Of a DNA stretch of 64,000 bases, positions 25,737-35,589 are shown piece after piece. The position numbers and the translations under genes are program-made. The DNA comes from Nodularia sp. LEGE 06071 (GTDB lineage Bacteria; Cyanobacteriota; Cyanobacteriia; Cyanobacteriales; Nostocaceae): contig NZ_JADEWH010000004.1 of the NCBI RefSeq assembly GCF_015207755.1, positions 248,001 through 312,000 of the forward strand, given 5' to 3'. Position 1 is the first letter of the stretch. Every line of letters begins with the position of its first letter. The notes under the pieces were generated by a model. That model was not told the DNA's origin. It worked only from the letters and a program-made list of their open reading frames with translations, and did no database searches.

Positions 25737-26318
25737 ATGCCCTCTGGTGGAACGCACGATCGCATCACTTTATATTCTCTGCCTGTAATCGCCGGTGTGA
25801 CTTTATGGCAAACTCGCAGCAGCAATTTAACTTTGTTGGTTGCTAGTGGGTTTATGTTTAGCGGTCTGATGTTCGGCCCGGATTTGGATATTTACTCGCG
25901 TCAGTTCCAACGCTGGGGCTTTTTGCGCTGTATTTGGCGACCTTATCAAAAAAAGCTGCGCCATCGTTCTGTTTTTTCTCACGGGCCGATTATTGGGACA
26001 ATTATCCGGGTGATTTATCTGGGGTGTTTCCTGGCGCTGGTGGCGATCGCATTTTTGCTAGTGGGGGAAATGCTGGGGATTTTGGCGGTGACTTGGCAGG
26101 ATTTGAGTCGGGCTTTGGGGCGATCGCTTGTGGTTTATACTACTGAATATTTGGCTCTGTTTTTGGGGTTGGAACTCGGTGCGATGAGTCATTCTCTCAG
26201 CGATTGGGGGGGTTCGGCTTATAAGCGGGTGCAGAAGCAGGGGGTGCGGAGTTTGTTTGCTGGGAAGAAGGGGAGGAGGAGGAAGGGAGGAGTTAAACGC
26301 AGAGGTACGCTAAGGTAA
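25737..26318 (+). CDS. DUF2227 putative metal-binding membrane protein
   Basis: 193 residues. It begins MPSGGTHDRITLYSLPVIAG, with the His/Asp pattern of DUF2227 (distantly like membrane YdjM/LexA-regulated hydrolases). Other polar membrane motifs are GPDLDIYSRQFQRWGFLRCIWRPYQ and HRSVFSHGPIIGT; hydrophobic helices are at about 35-55, 85-120 and 130-160. The basic C-terminal tail (KKGRRRKGGVKRRG) is cytoplasmic. Conserved His/Asp residues suggest a metal-dependent enzyme, but the function is unknown. The next gene, mazG, starts 79 bp later. Confidence 0.75.
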   Translation: MPSGGTHDRITLYSLPVIAGVTLWQTRSSNLTLLVASGFMFSGLMFGPDLDIYSRQFQRWGFLRCIWRPYQKKLRHRSVFSHGPIIGTIIRVIYLGCFLALVAIAFLLVGEMLGILAVTWQDLSRALGRSLVVYTTEYLALFLGLELGAMSHSLSDWGGSAYKRVQKQGVRSLFAGKKGRRRKGGVKRRGTLR

Positions 26319-26397
26319 GCACACAAGTACGCGGTGAACCAGCGCTGCGGGAGGGTTTCCCTCAGTAGGCCACTGGTGAACCCGAAGGGAGGTTTTT

Positions 26398-27204
26398 ATG
26401 GATCAGAGTTTGGCGGCGTTGCAAGAGTTGATTGAGGTAGTGGCGAAATTGCGATCGCCTGATGGGGGTTGTCCTTGGGATTTGGCACAAACTCCTGAAA
26501 GTCTGATTCCTTATGTGATTGAGGAGGCTTATGAGGTGGTTGATGCCATTCGTGAGGGGGATCAGCAGGGGATTAAGGAGGAGTTGGGGGATTTACTTTT
26601 ACAGGTGGTTCTGCAAGCCCAAATTGCTGGGGAATCAGGGAATTTTGGGTTGGAGGAGGTTGTCAGGGGAATTTCCCAAAAGTTGATTCGTCGTCATCCC
26701 CATGTGTTTGGTAATGTGTCTGTGGAAGGTGTGGATGAGGTGCGGCAAAATTGGGAGGCGATTAAGGCACAGGAGAAGGGGGAAGTTCCAGAGAAGCATC
26801 AATTTAGCGCTAAACTGGCTCGTTATTATCGGACTCTTCCCCCGTTGATGGCGGCAATGAAGATTTCTGAAAATGCTGCGGCTGTGGGGTTTGAGTGGGA
26901 AAATGTTGATGGGGTTTGGGCGAAGTTTCATGAGGAGTTGGGCGAGTTCCAACAGGCTTTGGCTGAGGAAACACCAGAACGTCAACAAGCGGAGTTAGGA
27001 GATTTATTATTTGCAGTTATACAATTGGCGCGTTGGCATAATTGTGACCCTAGTGCAGCGTTACAGGGGACAAATCAGCGCTTTGTGCAGAGATTGCAAA
27101 AAATAGAGGCGGTTGTTGATCGCCCCCTTTCTGATTACAGTTTGGATGAGTTTGAGACTCTTTGGCAGGAGGCAAAAGCCCAAATTGCCAAAGAGCAGTC
27201 ATAA
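26398..27204 (+). CDS. mazG: Nucleoside triphosphate pyrophosphohydrolase MazG
   Basis: 268 residues, the two-domain MazG form. Domain 1 (about 10-120) has GGCPWDLAQTPESLIPYVIEEAYEVVDAI and the EELGDLLLQVVLQAQ helix with metal-binding Glu/Asp residues. Domain 2 (about 155-255) repeats this with EELGEFQQALAEE and QAELGDLLFAVIQLARW. It hydrolyses NTPs/dNTPs to NMP and pyrophosphate as a house-cleaning activity. It should not be confused with the MazEF module at 23.8 kb; in some bacteria MazG counteracts ppGpp, which is relevant to the Ppx/GppA gene in this window. Confidence 0.93.
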   Translation: MDQSLAALQELIEVVAKLRSPDGGCPWDLAQTPESLIPYVIEEAYEVVDAIREGDQQGIKEELGDLLLQVVLQAQIAGESGNFGLEEVVRGISQKLIRRHPHVFGNVSVEGVDEVRQNWEAIKAQEKGEVPEKHQFSAKLARYYRTLPPLMAAMKISENAAAVGFEWENVDGVWAKFHEELGEFQQALAEETPERQQAELGDLLFAVIQLARWHNCDPSAALQGTNQRFVQRLQKIEAVVDRPLSDYSLDEFETLWQEAKAQIAKEQS

Positions 27205-27361
27205 TTTATAGTTTTATTGTAACAGTCTTGACTTGTGTGTATTGTTGTAGTCCATATTCGCCGAGTTCTCGACCCATACCGGGCTGTGTCACAATTTACC
27301 CAGACTGTACCCGCCCGGACATCAGCAAAGACTGTGGGTGGAATCAAGAAACTGCGATCGC

Positions 27362-27469
27362 CTAGTACCGCCGTGAAGTCAAAAGTCAAAAGTCAAAAGT
27401 CAAAAAGCTTATAAAATGGGCTTTTCATGGATTTTGAATGGTCTGTTGATTTCCGCCGTGTTGTACTAG
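27362..27469. repeat. Dispersed repeat, family R2, copy 2
   Basis: 108 bp from CTAGTACCGCCGTGAA to GCCGTGTTGTACTAG; same orientation as 2030-2123. It differs mainly by extra AAAAGTC heptamers (four in tandem here), which explains the length difference. Confidence 0.6.
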
Positions 27470-27542
27470 TTAATTTTTTGAGTTCCACCGCAAGCATAGC
27501 GCCTCCTGTTAATTTAAAGCTGGGATGAGAAATGCTCAGAGT

Positions 27543-29531
27543 CTAGTAACTCAAAAATATAGTCAGGAATATTCCCAGGATCATCGACGCACCGCCCAGG
27601 ATTAATGCCCAAAAACGATGGTAACTATTGACAATTGTGCCATTTTCACTTTTAAGTTGGACGAGATCCATCCAAGGTGCTATACCTCGGCGGAACCAAC
27701 CGACAGCCCCAACTTGTTCACCAATTAAGCTTTGCACTCGCTTCATCCCAAAGAAGAAGTTACCAATGGGGCCAAAGCGTGAGGAGTAACGCAGATAAAG
27801 CATACCGCTACGGTCTTGGATTTTTAAATCGGAACCAAATTTATAACCAGCGTCGCCACGACCAATTAGTTGACCTGCCAATTTTGCGGGTTGTCCGCGT
27901 AAAGGACTAGCATAGGGATCTGACATCAAGGTGAGAAGGTCAGTGGCTGGTGCTTGCTGGTAGTCGGGGAACATCACAAAGGTTTTAATCAGTATTCCTA
28001 AGCCTATACCGATGAATGGCGCACCCAGTATTAAACCTGGATTGGCAGAACTTGACCAGGAAATGATACCAATTACCAGGCCAGCTAAGAAACCAATGAT
28101 TTCAGCCAGGTATAAAGCTATGTCTGCCAAGAAGTTACCGTAAAGCTTCTTCTTATTCAGAGTTTTGCCTTCTCCGATGACTCTTCCCATGTCGAACTCG
28201 ATTGGTAAACCTAACTGTTCAGCATAGGTACTCAGCGCCCGGACGCGTTTACCTGTCAAGGGGTGAGTGGAATTTAACTCCATCCACCAAGCCCAAGGGT
28301 TAAACATATCCCACAAAAAGACGCGACCAATTTTTTGGGTGTCAGATGCAACTCGATAGGCGGTTCCTGTGGAAGTTGCGGCTTTATGGTCATAAATACC
28401 CAAAGCACGAGTACCTTCAATCAAACGACTGGGTTCAGGCGATCGCGCTCCTTCTTCTACAATTCCATAGGCAATCTTCACCAAAGCACGGGATAATCCA
28501 TTGGGGTTCCCTGTGGTTTCGGCGGCGAAGTGGTCGGCAAAATATTCTCTGGTACGGGAGAGATACAGTAATAAATAAGTGCCGATTAGATAAAACACGT
28601 AAGCAAGGGAAGCAGCATATTGCAAAGAATTTTGGACGATGTTATCCCCACCACGACCCCATCTATTACCTGTAGTGTAAATTAGGTAGCAAATCTGCAC
28701 CAAGGTAGAAGCTACTGTCATCACGGCAAAATCCCAATGGACGATGTGTCCTAATTCATGGGCGTAGACTGTAGCAATTTCTTCATCATCCAGGTAAGTA
28801 AAAAGTCCCTGACTGACCACTAAGCGAGCGCTATTAGGTAAGGAACCATAGGTAAAAGCTGTGGGGTTTTGGTCGTTAATGATTCCCAATCGGGGAATTT
28901 TCAGATTTTTATCCTTGCAGATTTGACGAATGATTTTAGCTGTCTCTGGGCTGAGGCTTTCAACTTCTGCTAATTCTACCCAGCGCCTCTGGTAAAGCCA
29001 GCTTTGGGTTAAGTCCATGAACCAGGGAGACAGGAAAAAGGCAGCGATATTGAAAATTAAGGTAATGGTGATCGCGAAGAATAACCCTTGGAGTGGATTA
29101 TCACTACCCAAAATAAATACTAAGTTCAAGCCTAATACCAACACCATCCCAAACATCAAGGTCATGGTGACAGCAGAAGCTAAAACTAAATTACCACCCA
29201 CACCGCCCATCGCTAATTTGACACCAGCAGCAGCACGTCCAGCTTTTTGCGTGGTGTGAGGCTGGTTGACTGACTGTTGAGTAAAAGATTGGCTGGCTTT
29301 TTCTGCCCATTGACGCACCTTTGGGTTTTGACTCGTCGTTAACTTTTGACACAGAAGTTTCGCTTTTTCGATTTGGCCTGCACTTTTGTAGGCTTTCGTC
29401 AGCCACATCTGTGCTGAAAGATAATCAGAGGAATCGTGATCAACGCAATTACGGCTGAATTCTTCGAGTAATTCCACCGCTTCCTGATAACGTTTTTGTT
29501 GAAAGGCTTCTAATCCAGATTGCAATGACAT
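27543..29531 (-). CDS. M48-family metalloprotease with TPR-like N terminus
   Basis: 662 residues from ATG 29531 (an in-frame ATG at 29567 would add 12). Residues 1-80 are TPR-like helices. Four to six membrane helices follow, in about 108-180 and in the second half. The zinc site is AHELGHIVHWD (His258-Glu259...His262), with the third ligand expected in REYFADHFAAE. The C-terminal domain (about 510-630) is beta-rich and unlike HtpX. The protein is probably a membrane-bound endopeptidase in protein quality control, related to HtpX/Ste24. Larger than HtpX, but of a size seen in cyanobacteria. Confidence 0.88.
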   Translation of the reverse strand: MSLQSGLEAFQQKRYQEAVELLEEFSRNCVDHDSSDYLSAQMWLTKAYKSAGQIEKAKLLCQKLTTSQNPKVRQWAEKASQSFTQQSVNQPHTTQKAGRAAAGVKLAMGGVGGNLVLASAVTMTLMFGMVLVLGLNLVFILGSDNPLQGLFFAITITLIFNIAAFFLSPWFMDLTQSWLYQRRWVELAEVESLSPETAKIIRQICKDKNLKIPRLGIINDQNPTAFTYGSLPNSARLVVSQGLFTYLDDEEIATVYAHELGHIVHWDFAVMTVASTLVQICYLIYTTGNRWGRGGDNIVQNSLQYAASLAYVFYLIGTYLLLYLSRTREYFADHFAAETTGNPNGLSRALVKIAYGIVEEGARSPEPSRLIEGTRALGIYDHKAATSTGTAYRVASDTQKIGRVFLWDMFNPWAWWMELNSTHPLTGKRVRALSTYAEQLGLPIEFDMGRVIGEGKTLNKKKLYGNFLADIALYLAEIIGFLAGLVIGIISWSSSANPGLILGAPFIGIGLGILIKTFVMFPDYQQAPATDLLTLMSDPYASPLRGQPAKLAGQLIGRGDAGYKFGSDLKIQDRSGMLYLRYSSRFGPIGNFFFGMKRVQSLIGEQVGAVGWFRRGIAPWMDLVQLKSENGTIVNSYHRFWALILGGASMILGIFLTIFLSY

Positions 29532-29723
29532 AGTATCTCTTTGGCAAAGGAGTAGTCTTTTATTCATGAATACTCAATAGATCCAATCCCCGTCATCAGA
29601 ATTACGGAAAAGTAATAAGTATAATATCGAGAATTTCACCCCCAGCCACTTTCCTGAGCAAGGAGAAGGGAGTTTTTGAAGTTCCTAAGATTGATAGGAT
29701 GGGGAAAAGCTAAGTTTTGTGAC

Positions 29724-31031
29724 ATGACTATGATTCAAGATACTTCTGGTTTAATTGCGATCGCTCAAAAAACCCGCGCCTGTGCAAGTAAATTGGCACT
29801 TCTGGACACTGAAGCGAAAAATCTAGCCCTAGAAGCGATCGCCCAAGCTTTGGAATCAGCCAAGGATGAGATTTTGCAGGCAAATATGGCTGATTGTCAA
29901 GGCGCATCTGCGGAAGGTATTGCCAAACCACTGTATAAACGCTTGCAATTAGATGAACATAAATTAAGAGATGCGATCGCTGGAGTGCGAGACGTGGCTA
30001 AACTAGCCGATCCAGTGGGACAGGTGCAGATTCACCGCGAACTTGATACAGGTTTAGTTCTCAAACGCATAACTTGTCCTTTGGGCGTGTTGGGGATTAT
30101 TTTTGAAGCCCGTCCCGAAGCAGCAATTCAAATTGTCTCACTGGCGATAAAATCAGGTAACGGTGTAATTCTCAAAGGTGGAAAAGAAGCGATTCGTTCT
30201 TGTGAAGCCATAGTTAAAGCCATTAAACAAGGACTTTCTCAGACTGCGGTGAACTCAGATGCAGTGCAGTTATTAACAACGAGAGAAGAAACTTTAGAAC
30301 TTTTAAATTTAGATAAATATGTAGACTTAATTATTCCCAGAGGTTCCAATTCCTTTGTGCAGTTTGTCCAGGATAATACGCGCATTCCCGTATTAGGACA
30401 CGCCGAGGGAATTTGTCATCTATATATAGATCAAGCGGCTGATATTGCCAAAGCCATTAAAGTTAGCGTAGATGCTAAAATTCAATATGCCGCAGCTTGT
30501 AATGCCATTGAAACTTTATTAATTCACAAATCCATAGCCGCAGACTTTTTACCAAAAATTGCCGAAGCTTTGCAACGAGTTGATGTAGAATTAAAAGGTG
30601 ATTCCCGCACCTTAGAAATATTACCTGATATTGCCCAAGCCACAGCTACAGACTGGGAGACAGAATACAGCGATTTGATTTTAGCGATTAAAATAGTAGA
30701 CTCAATAGAAGATGCGATCGCTCATATTAACGAATATGGTTCCCGTCATACAGAAGCCATTATTACAGAAGATTTAGCATCTGTAGAAACCTTCTTTGGA
30801 CTCGTGAATGCAGCCGGAGTATTTCATAACTGTTCTACCCGCTTCGCCGATGGTTTCCGCTACGGATTTGGTGCAGAAGTAGGAATCAGCACCCAACAAA
30901 TGCCTCCCCGTGGTCCAGTCGGTTTAGAAGGATTAATCACCTACAAATATCAAATGACTGGTGACGGTCATATTGTCGCCACATACACCGGAGAAAACGC
31001 CCAATCATTTACACATCAAGATTTAGGATAA
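29724..31031 (+). CDS. proA: Gamma-glutamyl phosphate reductase
   Basis: 435 residues from ATG 29724 (a TTG far upstream is in frame). Aldehyde-dehydrogenase fold; family motifs are [44 protein letters not shown], and the catalytic Cys in [13 protein letters not shown]. The end, [22 protein letters not shown], is highly characteristic. It converts glutamyl-5-phosphate to glutamate semialdehyde, the step after ProB. proA and proB are not in one operon here. Confidence 0.95.
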   Translation: MTMIQDTSGLIAIAQKTRACASKLALLDTEAKNLALEAIAQALESAKDEILQANMADCQGASAEGIAKPLYKRLQLDEHKLRDAIAGVRDVAKLADPVGQVQIHRELDTGLVLKRITCPLGVLGIIFEARPEAAIQIVSLAIKSGNGVILKGGKEAIRSCEAIVKAIKQGLSQTAVNSDAVQLLTTREETLELLNLDKYVDLIIPRGSNSFVQFVQDNTRIPVLGHAEGICHLYIDQAADIAKAIKVSVDAKIQYAAACNAIETLLIHKSIAADFLPKIAEALQRVDVELKGDSRTLEILPDIAQATATDWETEYSDLILAIKIVDSIEDAIAHINEYGSRHTEAIITEDLASVETFFGLVNAAGVFHNCSTRFADGFRYGFGAEVGISTQQMPPRGPVGLEGLITYKYQMTGDGHIVATYTGENAQSFTHQDLG

Positions 31032-31163
31032 AAACCCTCAAAAAAGCCACTCAAAAAAGCGTATAATTACACCATCACAGCAAATATTCACCTATATTTA
31101 TCTGTGTGCATCTGTGGTTAATTACCTCTTCCATTGCAAAACGCCATAAATGTCAAAATTTAG

Positions 31164-32063
31164 ATGATTGTTGCAAAACCAAATTGGTTACAAGTGGCTT
31201 TACAAATCAAAGGTTCAGTAGTTCCGGCAATTTTTCCCCGACTAATTTTGTGTAGTGGATTAGGATTTATCGTATCTGTAATTAACCACTACGGCTATAA
31301 TTTACCACAACAAATTTTCAGCAGTGTAATTAGTAATGTAGCCTACAATCTTGTCTTAGGCTTATTAATGGTATTCCGCACAAATACCGCATATAGCAGA
31401 TATTGGGAAGGTAGGCAAATCTGGGGAACTATAGTTATTAATAGTTTAAACTTAGGGAGAAAAATTCGGCTATTAATTCTAGAGAAAGAACTTCTTGATA
31501 GAGAAAAAAAAGCAGCAGCCGTAAAATTAATAAGTGCCTTTTCCATCGCTACAAAATTACAACTACGACGGTTACCCGTGAATAGCGAACTAGAAGCCTT
31601 ACTCACACCATCACAATATTTAGAAATCAAAAATGCAAAAAGCCCACCCTTAAGAATTGCTTTATGGATTGGTGATTATCTCAAACAGCAGCAAAACCAA
31701 AATCGCCTCACAATATTTGAATTAATAGCCATGAACACCGCATTAGATAAAATGGTAGAAGGATTCATTGGTTGTGAACGTATTTTAACAACACCTGTCC
31801 CTTTAGCTTATTCAATATATTTGAAGCGAGTTTTATTAATATATTGTCTAATATTACCCTTACAACTTGTATATAATTTAAATTGGTGGACAGCCCCAAT
31901 CGTTGCAGTCATCAGTTTTATTTTGCTAGGCGTAGAAGAAATTGCCAATCAAATAGAAAATCCCTTTGGAATCGAACCCAACGACTTACCAGTAGATCAA
32001 ATTTGCAGCAAATTAGGCACAAACCTAGAAGACTTAATGAGTGCAGATTTAAATCTTGAATAA
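31164..32063 (+). CDS. Bestrophin-like anion channel (UPF0187)
   Basis: 299 residues. The N-terminal region has membrane helices (about 20-45, 55-75), followed by the signature [21 protein letters not shown], then a long cytoplasmic helical part and two helices at about 215-260. [26 protein letters not shown] near the end is the acidic cluster conserved in bestrophins. Bacterial homologues form pentameric ion channels; plastid relatives (VCCN/BEST) carry anions in the thylakoid membrane, so a role in ion balance is plausible. It has its own promoter region of 130 bp after proA. Confidence 0.9.
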   Translation: MIVAKPNWLQVALQIKGSVVPAIFPRLILCSGLGFIVSVINHYGYNLPQQIFSSVISNVAYNLVLGLLMVFRTNTAYSRYWEGRQIWGTIVINSLNLGRKIRLLILEKELLDREKKAAAVKLISAFSIATKLQLRRLPVNSELEALLTPSQYLEIKNAKSPPLRIALWIGDYLKQQQNQNRLTIFELIAMNTALDKMVEGFIGCERILTTPVPLAYSIYLKRVLLIYCLILPLQLVYNLNWWTAPIVAVISFILLGVEEIANQIENPFGIEPNDLPVDQICSKLGTNLEDLMSADLNLE

Positions 32064-32200
32064 TTTCTCAAACTTTCTCCTTCCCTCCTGGGCGTATTTT
32101 GCGTAATTGGCGGTTAGTTCTCAAAACCGAAAAACTTATCATTTTCTTAGGTGATAACTTTCGGTACAATACAAAAGCCTCACTCTTTTTTCTCAACATC

Positions 32201-33289
32201 ATGGGCAATACTTTCGGACATCTATTTCGCATCACGACATTTGGCGAGTCCCACGGCGGCGGTGTGGGGGTAATAATTGATGGCTGTCCTCCCCAATTAG
32301 AAATTACAGCCGAAGAAATTCAAGTAGAACTAGACAGAAGACGACCGGGACAAAGCAAAATTACCACACCCCGCAAAGAAGCGGACACTTGCGAAATCCT
32401 CTCTGGAGTATTTGCAGGGAAAACCTTGGGAACACCCATAGCCATTATGGTGCGGAACAAAGACACCCGTCCCCAAGACTATGACGAGATGGCACAAACC
32501 TATCGCCCATCCCACGCCGATGCAACCTATGATGCTAAATATGGCATTCGCAACTGGCAAGGTGGTGGCAGATCCTCAGCCCGTGAGACAATTGGTAGAG
32601 TTGCAGCTGGTGCGATCGCTAAAAAAATCCTCCGACAAGTTGCTAATATTGAAATTATTGGTTACGTCAAGCGGATCAAAGACTTAGAAGGCGTAATTGA
32701 TCCTAATACTGTCACCTTAGAACAAGTAGAAAGCAATATTGTGCGCTGTCCCGATGCGGAATGTTGCGATCGCATGATTGAATTAATAGAGGAAATTGGC
32801 AGACAAGGTAATTCCATCGGCGGTGTAGTGGAATGTGTCGCGCGGAACGTTCCCAAAGGTTTAGGCGAACCAGTATTTGATAAATTAGAAGCAGATATTG
32901 CCAAAGGTGTGATATCTCTCCCAGCTAGTAAAGGCTTTGAAATTGGTTCAGGTTTTGCTGGGACACTATTAACAGGAATTGAACATAACGACGAATTTTA
33001 TATTGATGAAAACGGAGAGATTCGCACCGTCACAAACCGTTCTGGAGGCATTCAAGGGGGAATTTCCAACGGCGAAAATATAATTTTAAGAGTTGCATTT
33101 AAACCCACAGCCACAATTAGAAAAGAGCAAAAAACAGTTACTCAAGCCGGGGAAGAAACAGTATTAGCAGCCAAAGGAAGACATGATCCTTGTGTATTAC
33201 CCCGTGCAGTCCCAATGGTTGAAGCGATGGTAGCTTTAGTATTGTGTGACCATTTATTACGCCATCATGGGCAGTGTCAGGTGTTGTAA
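32201..33289 (+). CDS. aroC: Chorismate synthase
   Basis: 362 residues from ATG 32201 ([19 protein letters not shown], the conserved N terminus); the open frame extends further up but that sequence is not conserved. Other signatures: [37 protein letters not shown], and [15 protein letters not shown]-dependent anti-elimination of EPSP to chorismate, last step of the shikimate pathway. Cytoplasmic, homotetrameric in known cases. Confidence 0.96.
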   Translation: MGNTFGHLFRITTFGESHGGGVGVIIDGCPPQLEITAEEIQVELDRRRPGQSKITTPRKEADTCEILSGVFAGKTLGTPIAIMVRNKDTRPQDYDEMAQTYRPSHADATYDAKYGIRNWQGGGRSSARETIGRVAAGAIAKKILRQVANIEIIGYVKRIKDLEGVIDPNTVTLEQVESNIVRCPDAECCDRMIELIEEIGRQGNSIGGVVECVARNVPKGLGEPVFDKLEADIAKGVISLPASKGFEIGSGFAGTLLTGIEHNDEFYIDENGEIRTVTNRSGGIQGGISNGENIILRVAFKPTATIRKEQKTVTQAGEETVLAAKGRHDPCVLPRAVPMVEAMVALVLCDHLLRHHGQCQVL

Positions 33290-33303
33290 TTCATAATTTA
33301 AGG

Positions 33304-33378
33304 ATGAGTAAAGAAACTGGTTATGAGCAAGATTTTCTGCTGTGGACGCAACAACAAGCTGAGTTGTTGAAAAATTGA
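33304..33378 (+). pseudogene. Truncated DUF29-family fragment
   Basis: A 24-codon frame from ATG 33304 to TGA 33378: KETGYEQDFLLWTQQQAELL. This is the conserved N terminus of DUF29 proteins (about 140-150 residues when complete), stopped before the core. It lies 14 bp after aroC. The rest of the gene is absent, so it is a relic. Confidence 0.6.
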
Positions 33379-33447
33379 GCAAATTCTTGACCCCAGTTTC
33401 TTCGTTTAACTGGAAGCATCTCTACAGAAAAATTAGGAGACTGTTTC

Positions 33448-34542
33448 ATGACAAAATTGAGCAGTGAAAAGCAACTCTCAAGAATTATTTTAAAGGGTTT
33501 TAAATCCATCGCCGAATGTGACATCCAGCTTTCTGAACTCAATATACTTATTGGCTGTAATGGTGCTGGTAAATCTAACTTTATCGGCTTTTTTCGCATG
33601 GTGCAACAGATACTTGATGAACAGTTGCAACTTTTTGTAAGTCGCCAAGGTGGCCCAGATACAATCTTACATTTTGGTCGAAAAAAAACCAAACAACTAG
33701 AAATTGAGCTTTACTTTGGCAACAACGCATATTTTGCCACCTTTGAACCAACTCAAGATAATCGTCTCATGTTTTCCCAAGAGTCTTTTTGGTGGAAGAT
33801 GGGCGGTGGGCGTAAAATCGGCAGTGGTCATTTTGAAACTAAAGCGTCAGAGGGTAATAAAACTCAAATTGACGACTACATATTACCTACTATGCGACAA
33901 TGGCGTGTTTACCATTTCCATGATACCAGTGACACGGCTTATGTGAAGCAACCACATAGTATTAATGATAATATTTACCTGCGCCCAGATGGAAGTAATC
34001 TAGCCGCTTTTTTGTATTTATTAAAAGAGACTTATCCTGATTCTTATCAACGAATTATTAAAACAGTTAGACTGGTTGCTCCTTTTTTTGGCGATTTTTG
34101 TTTACGACCTTCTCCACAAAATAAGGAAGTAATAGAACTAGAATGGTTTGAGCAAAATCAAAATATTCCCTTCAAATCTCATCTTTTTTCTGATGGAACA
34201 CTGCGTTTTATCTGTTTAGCAACGGTATTTTTACAACCGAGTTCTCTACAACCCGAAACGATTTTAGTTGATGAACCTGAGTTAGGTCTTCACCCTTATG
34301 CAATTACTGTATTGGCATCATTAATGCGTGCAATTTCCAGAGAAAAGCAAGTTATTGTTTCCACTCAATCAGTTGAACTATTAAATGAATTTGATGCTAA
34401 AGATGTAATTGTTGTGGATAGAGAAGATGGGAAATCATTACTTCGTAGATTAAAGGCAGATGATTTAGATGAGTGGTTGGAAGACTATAGTTTAGGAGAA
34501 TTGTGGAAAAAGAACATCCTGGGAGGAAGACCTTCAAGATGA
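33448..34542 (+). CDS. AAA ATPase (AAA_21/OLD-like)
   Basis: 364 residues. Walker A is LIGCNGAGKSNFIGF (residues about 34-48); the ABC-type end is FSDGTLRFICLATVFL (signature-like), Walker B with catalytic Glu is ILVDEPELGLHPYAI (about 271-285), then VIVSTQSVELLNEF. It belongs to the SMC/RecF-like ATPases of the AAA_21 group that are often encoded next to nuclease/TOPRIM partners. Its TGA overlaps the start codon of the DUF4276 gene, so the two are translationally coupled. Together they form a two-gene ATPase/TOPRIM-like module. Its ATPase motifs are intact even though the partner is frameshifted. Confidence 0.88.
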   Translation: MTKLSSEKQLSRIILKGFKSIAECDIQLSELNILIGCNGAGKSNFIGFFRMVQQILDEQLQLFVSRQGGPDTILHFGRKKTKQLEIELYFGNNAYFATFEPTQDNRLMFSQESFWWKMGGGRKIGSGHFETKASEGNKTQIDDYILPTMRQWRVYHFHDTSDTAYVKQPHSINDNIYLRPDGSNLAAFLYLLKETYPDSYQRIIKTVRLVAPFFGDFCLRPSPQNKEVIELEWFEQNQNIPFKSHLFSDGTLRFICLATVFLQPSSLQPETILVDEPELGLHPYAITVLASLMRAISREKQVIVSTQSVELLNEFDAKDVIVVDREDGKSLLRRLKADDLDEWLEDYSLGELWKKNILGGRPSR

Positions 34543-35185
34543 TTCGAGTCAATGTTTTTGTGGAAGGACAGACAGAAGAAACTTTTGTCAGAGAATTGCT
34601 TTATGAGCATTTTCAGCGACAAAACATTTACCTCACTCCTATCCTGGTGCGAACTAGCTCAAGAGGGAAAGGTGGTATAGTCAGGTATGAAAAAATAAAA
34701 CCGCAATTGCATCGAAAATGTCTTGAGGATAGTTCGGCATTCGTCACGACAATGTTTGATTTGTATGCCTTACCAAAAGACTTTCCTGGAAAAAATTCTC
34801 TGCCAAATACGAATGACCCATTTAAGAAAGCTGAATATCTGGAACAAGCAATGAGCGCAGATATTGGACAAAAAAATTTTATCCCCAATTTATTACTACA
34901 TGAGTTTGAGGCACTTTTGTACAGCAATCCAACCGCCTTTAAGGGATGTTTTATCAAAGCATAGTAGACCAGCTACAGCGTGAGCGTGATTTGTTTCCTT
35001 CACCTGAACATATCAATGAAAGTCCGATGACAGCACCATCCAAAAGAATTATCAGTTGTTGCCCTAGATATGATAAACCATTACATGGATCTCTAATTGC
35101 CATAGATATAGGATTAGATATAATCCGTCAACAGTGTCAGCATTTTGATAAATGGTTAACGCATCTTGAAAACATTATATTGTAA
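34539..35185 (+). pseudogene. DUF4276-family protein, interrupted by frameshift
   Basis: The first frame (34539-34964) gives MIRVNVFVEGQTEETFVREL, TTMFDLYALPKDFPG and LLLHEFEALLYSNP, then stops. The frame at 34946-35185 continues with VDQLQRERDLFPSPEHINES and PSKRI, and ends DIIRQQCQHFDKWLTHLEN. Adding one T to the TTTT at 34949-34952 restores a single 215-residue protein, the usual DUF4276 size. VEGQTE and the FDLY...DFPG acidic residues resemble a TOPRIM metal site. The ATG overlaps the ATPase stop, and GGGAGGA (34521-34527) is the ribosome binding site. Confidence 0.8.
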
Positions 35186-35313
35186 ACATATTTCTCTTTC
35201 CCTTGGCGCTCTTGGCGACTTCTCCCAAAGGGAGAGGCTAGCGCCAAGGCGGTTCGTTTAAAAAGTAATTTTAAAACTCAGATATAATTCCTATATATTA
35301 CAACCTAACATAT

Positions 35314-35568
35314 ATGGAATTTATCACAATCTTAGGATTATGTGCAGCCACATTAACAACCAGCGCCTTCCTACCACAAATGTGGAAAACATGGCAAAGC
35401 AAATCAGCAAAAGATGTGTCTTACGTCATGCTGATTACATTTATGAGTGGTCTATTTTTATGGTTAATATATGGAATTTATTTAAAATCTTTACCAATTA
35501 TTTTGGCTAACAGCTTCACCTTATTTTTCAACTTCATAATTCTATGGCTTAAAATTAAATATAGATAA
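35314..35568 (+). CDS. SemiSWEET sugar transporter
   Basis: 84 residues, three membrane helices (about 3-22, 38-58, 62-80), the size of a single SemiSWEET/PQ-loop unit. The PQ motif is in TSAFLPQMWKTWQSKSAKDVS, and LITFMSGLFLWLIYGI and NSFTLFFNFIILWLKI are typical. Family members dimerise and let sugars pass through the membrane by facilitated diffusion. It ends 21 bp before the radical SAM gene and may share its transcript. Confidence 0.88.
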   Translation: MEFITILGLCAATLTTSAFLPQMWKTWQSKSAKDVSYVMLITFMSGLFLWLIYGIYLKSLPIILANSFTLFFNFIILWLKIKYR

Positions 35569-35589
35569 ACTTGCTTCTAATAAATACCT

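Noticed and set aside
34946-34964. Programmed -1 frameshift in the DUF4276 gene
   Set aside because: The local bases do not form a normal slippery heptamer in the right frame, and a single lost T in a run explains the break more simply.
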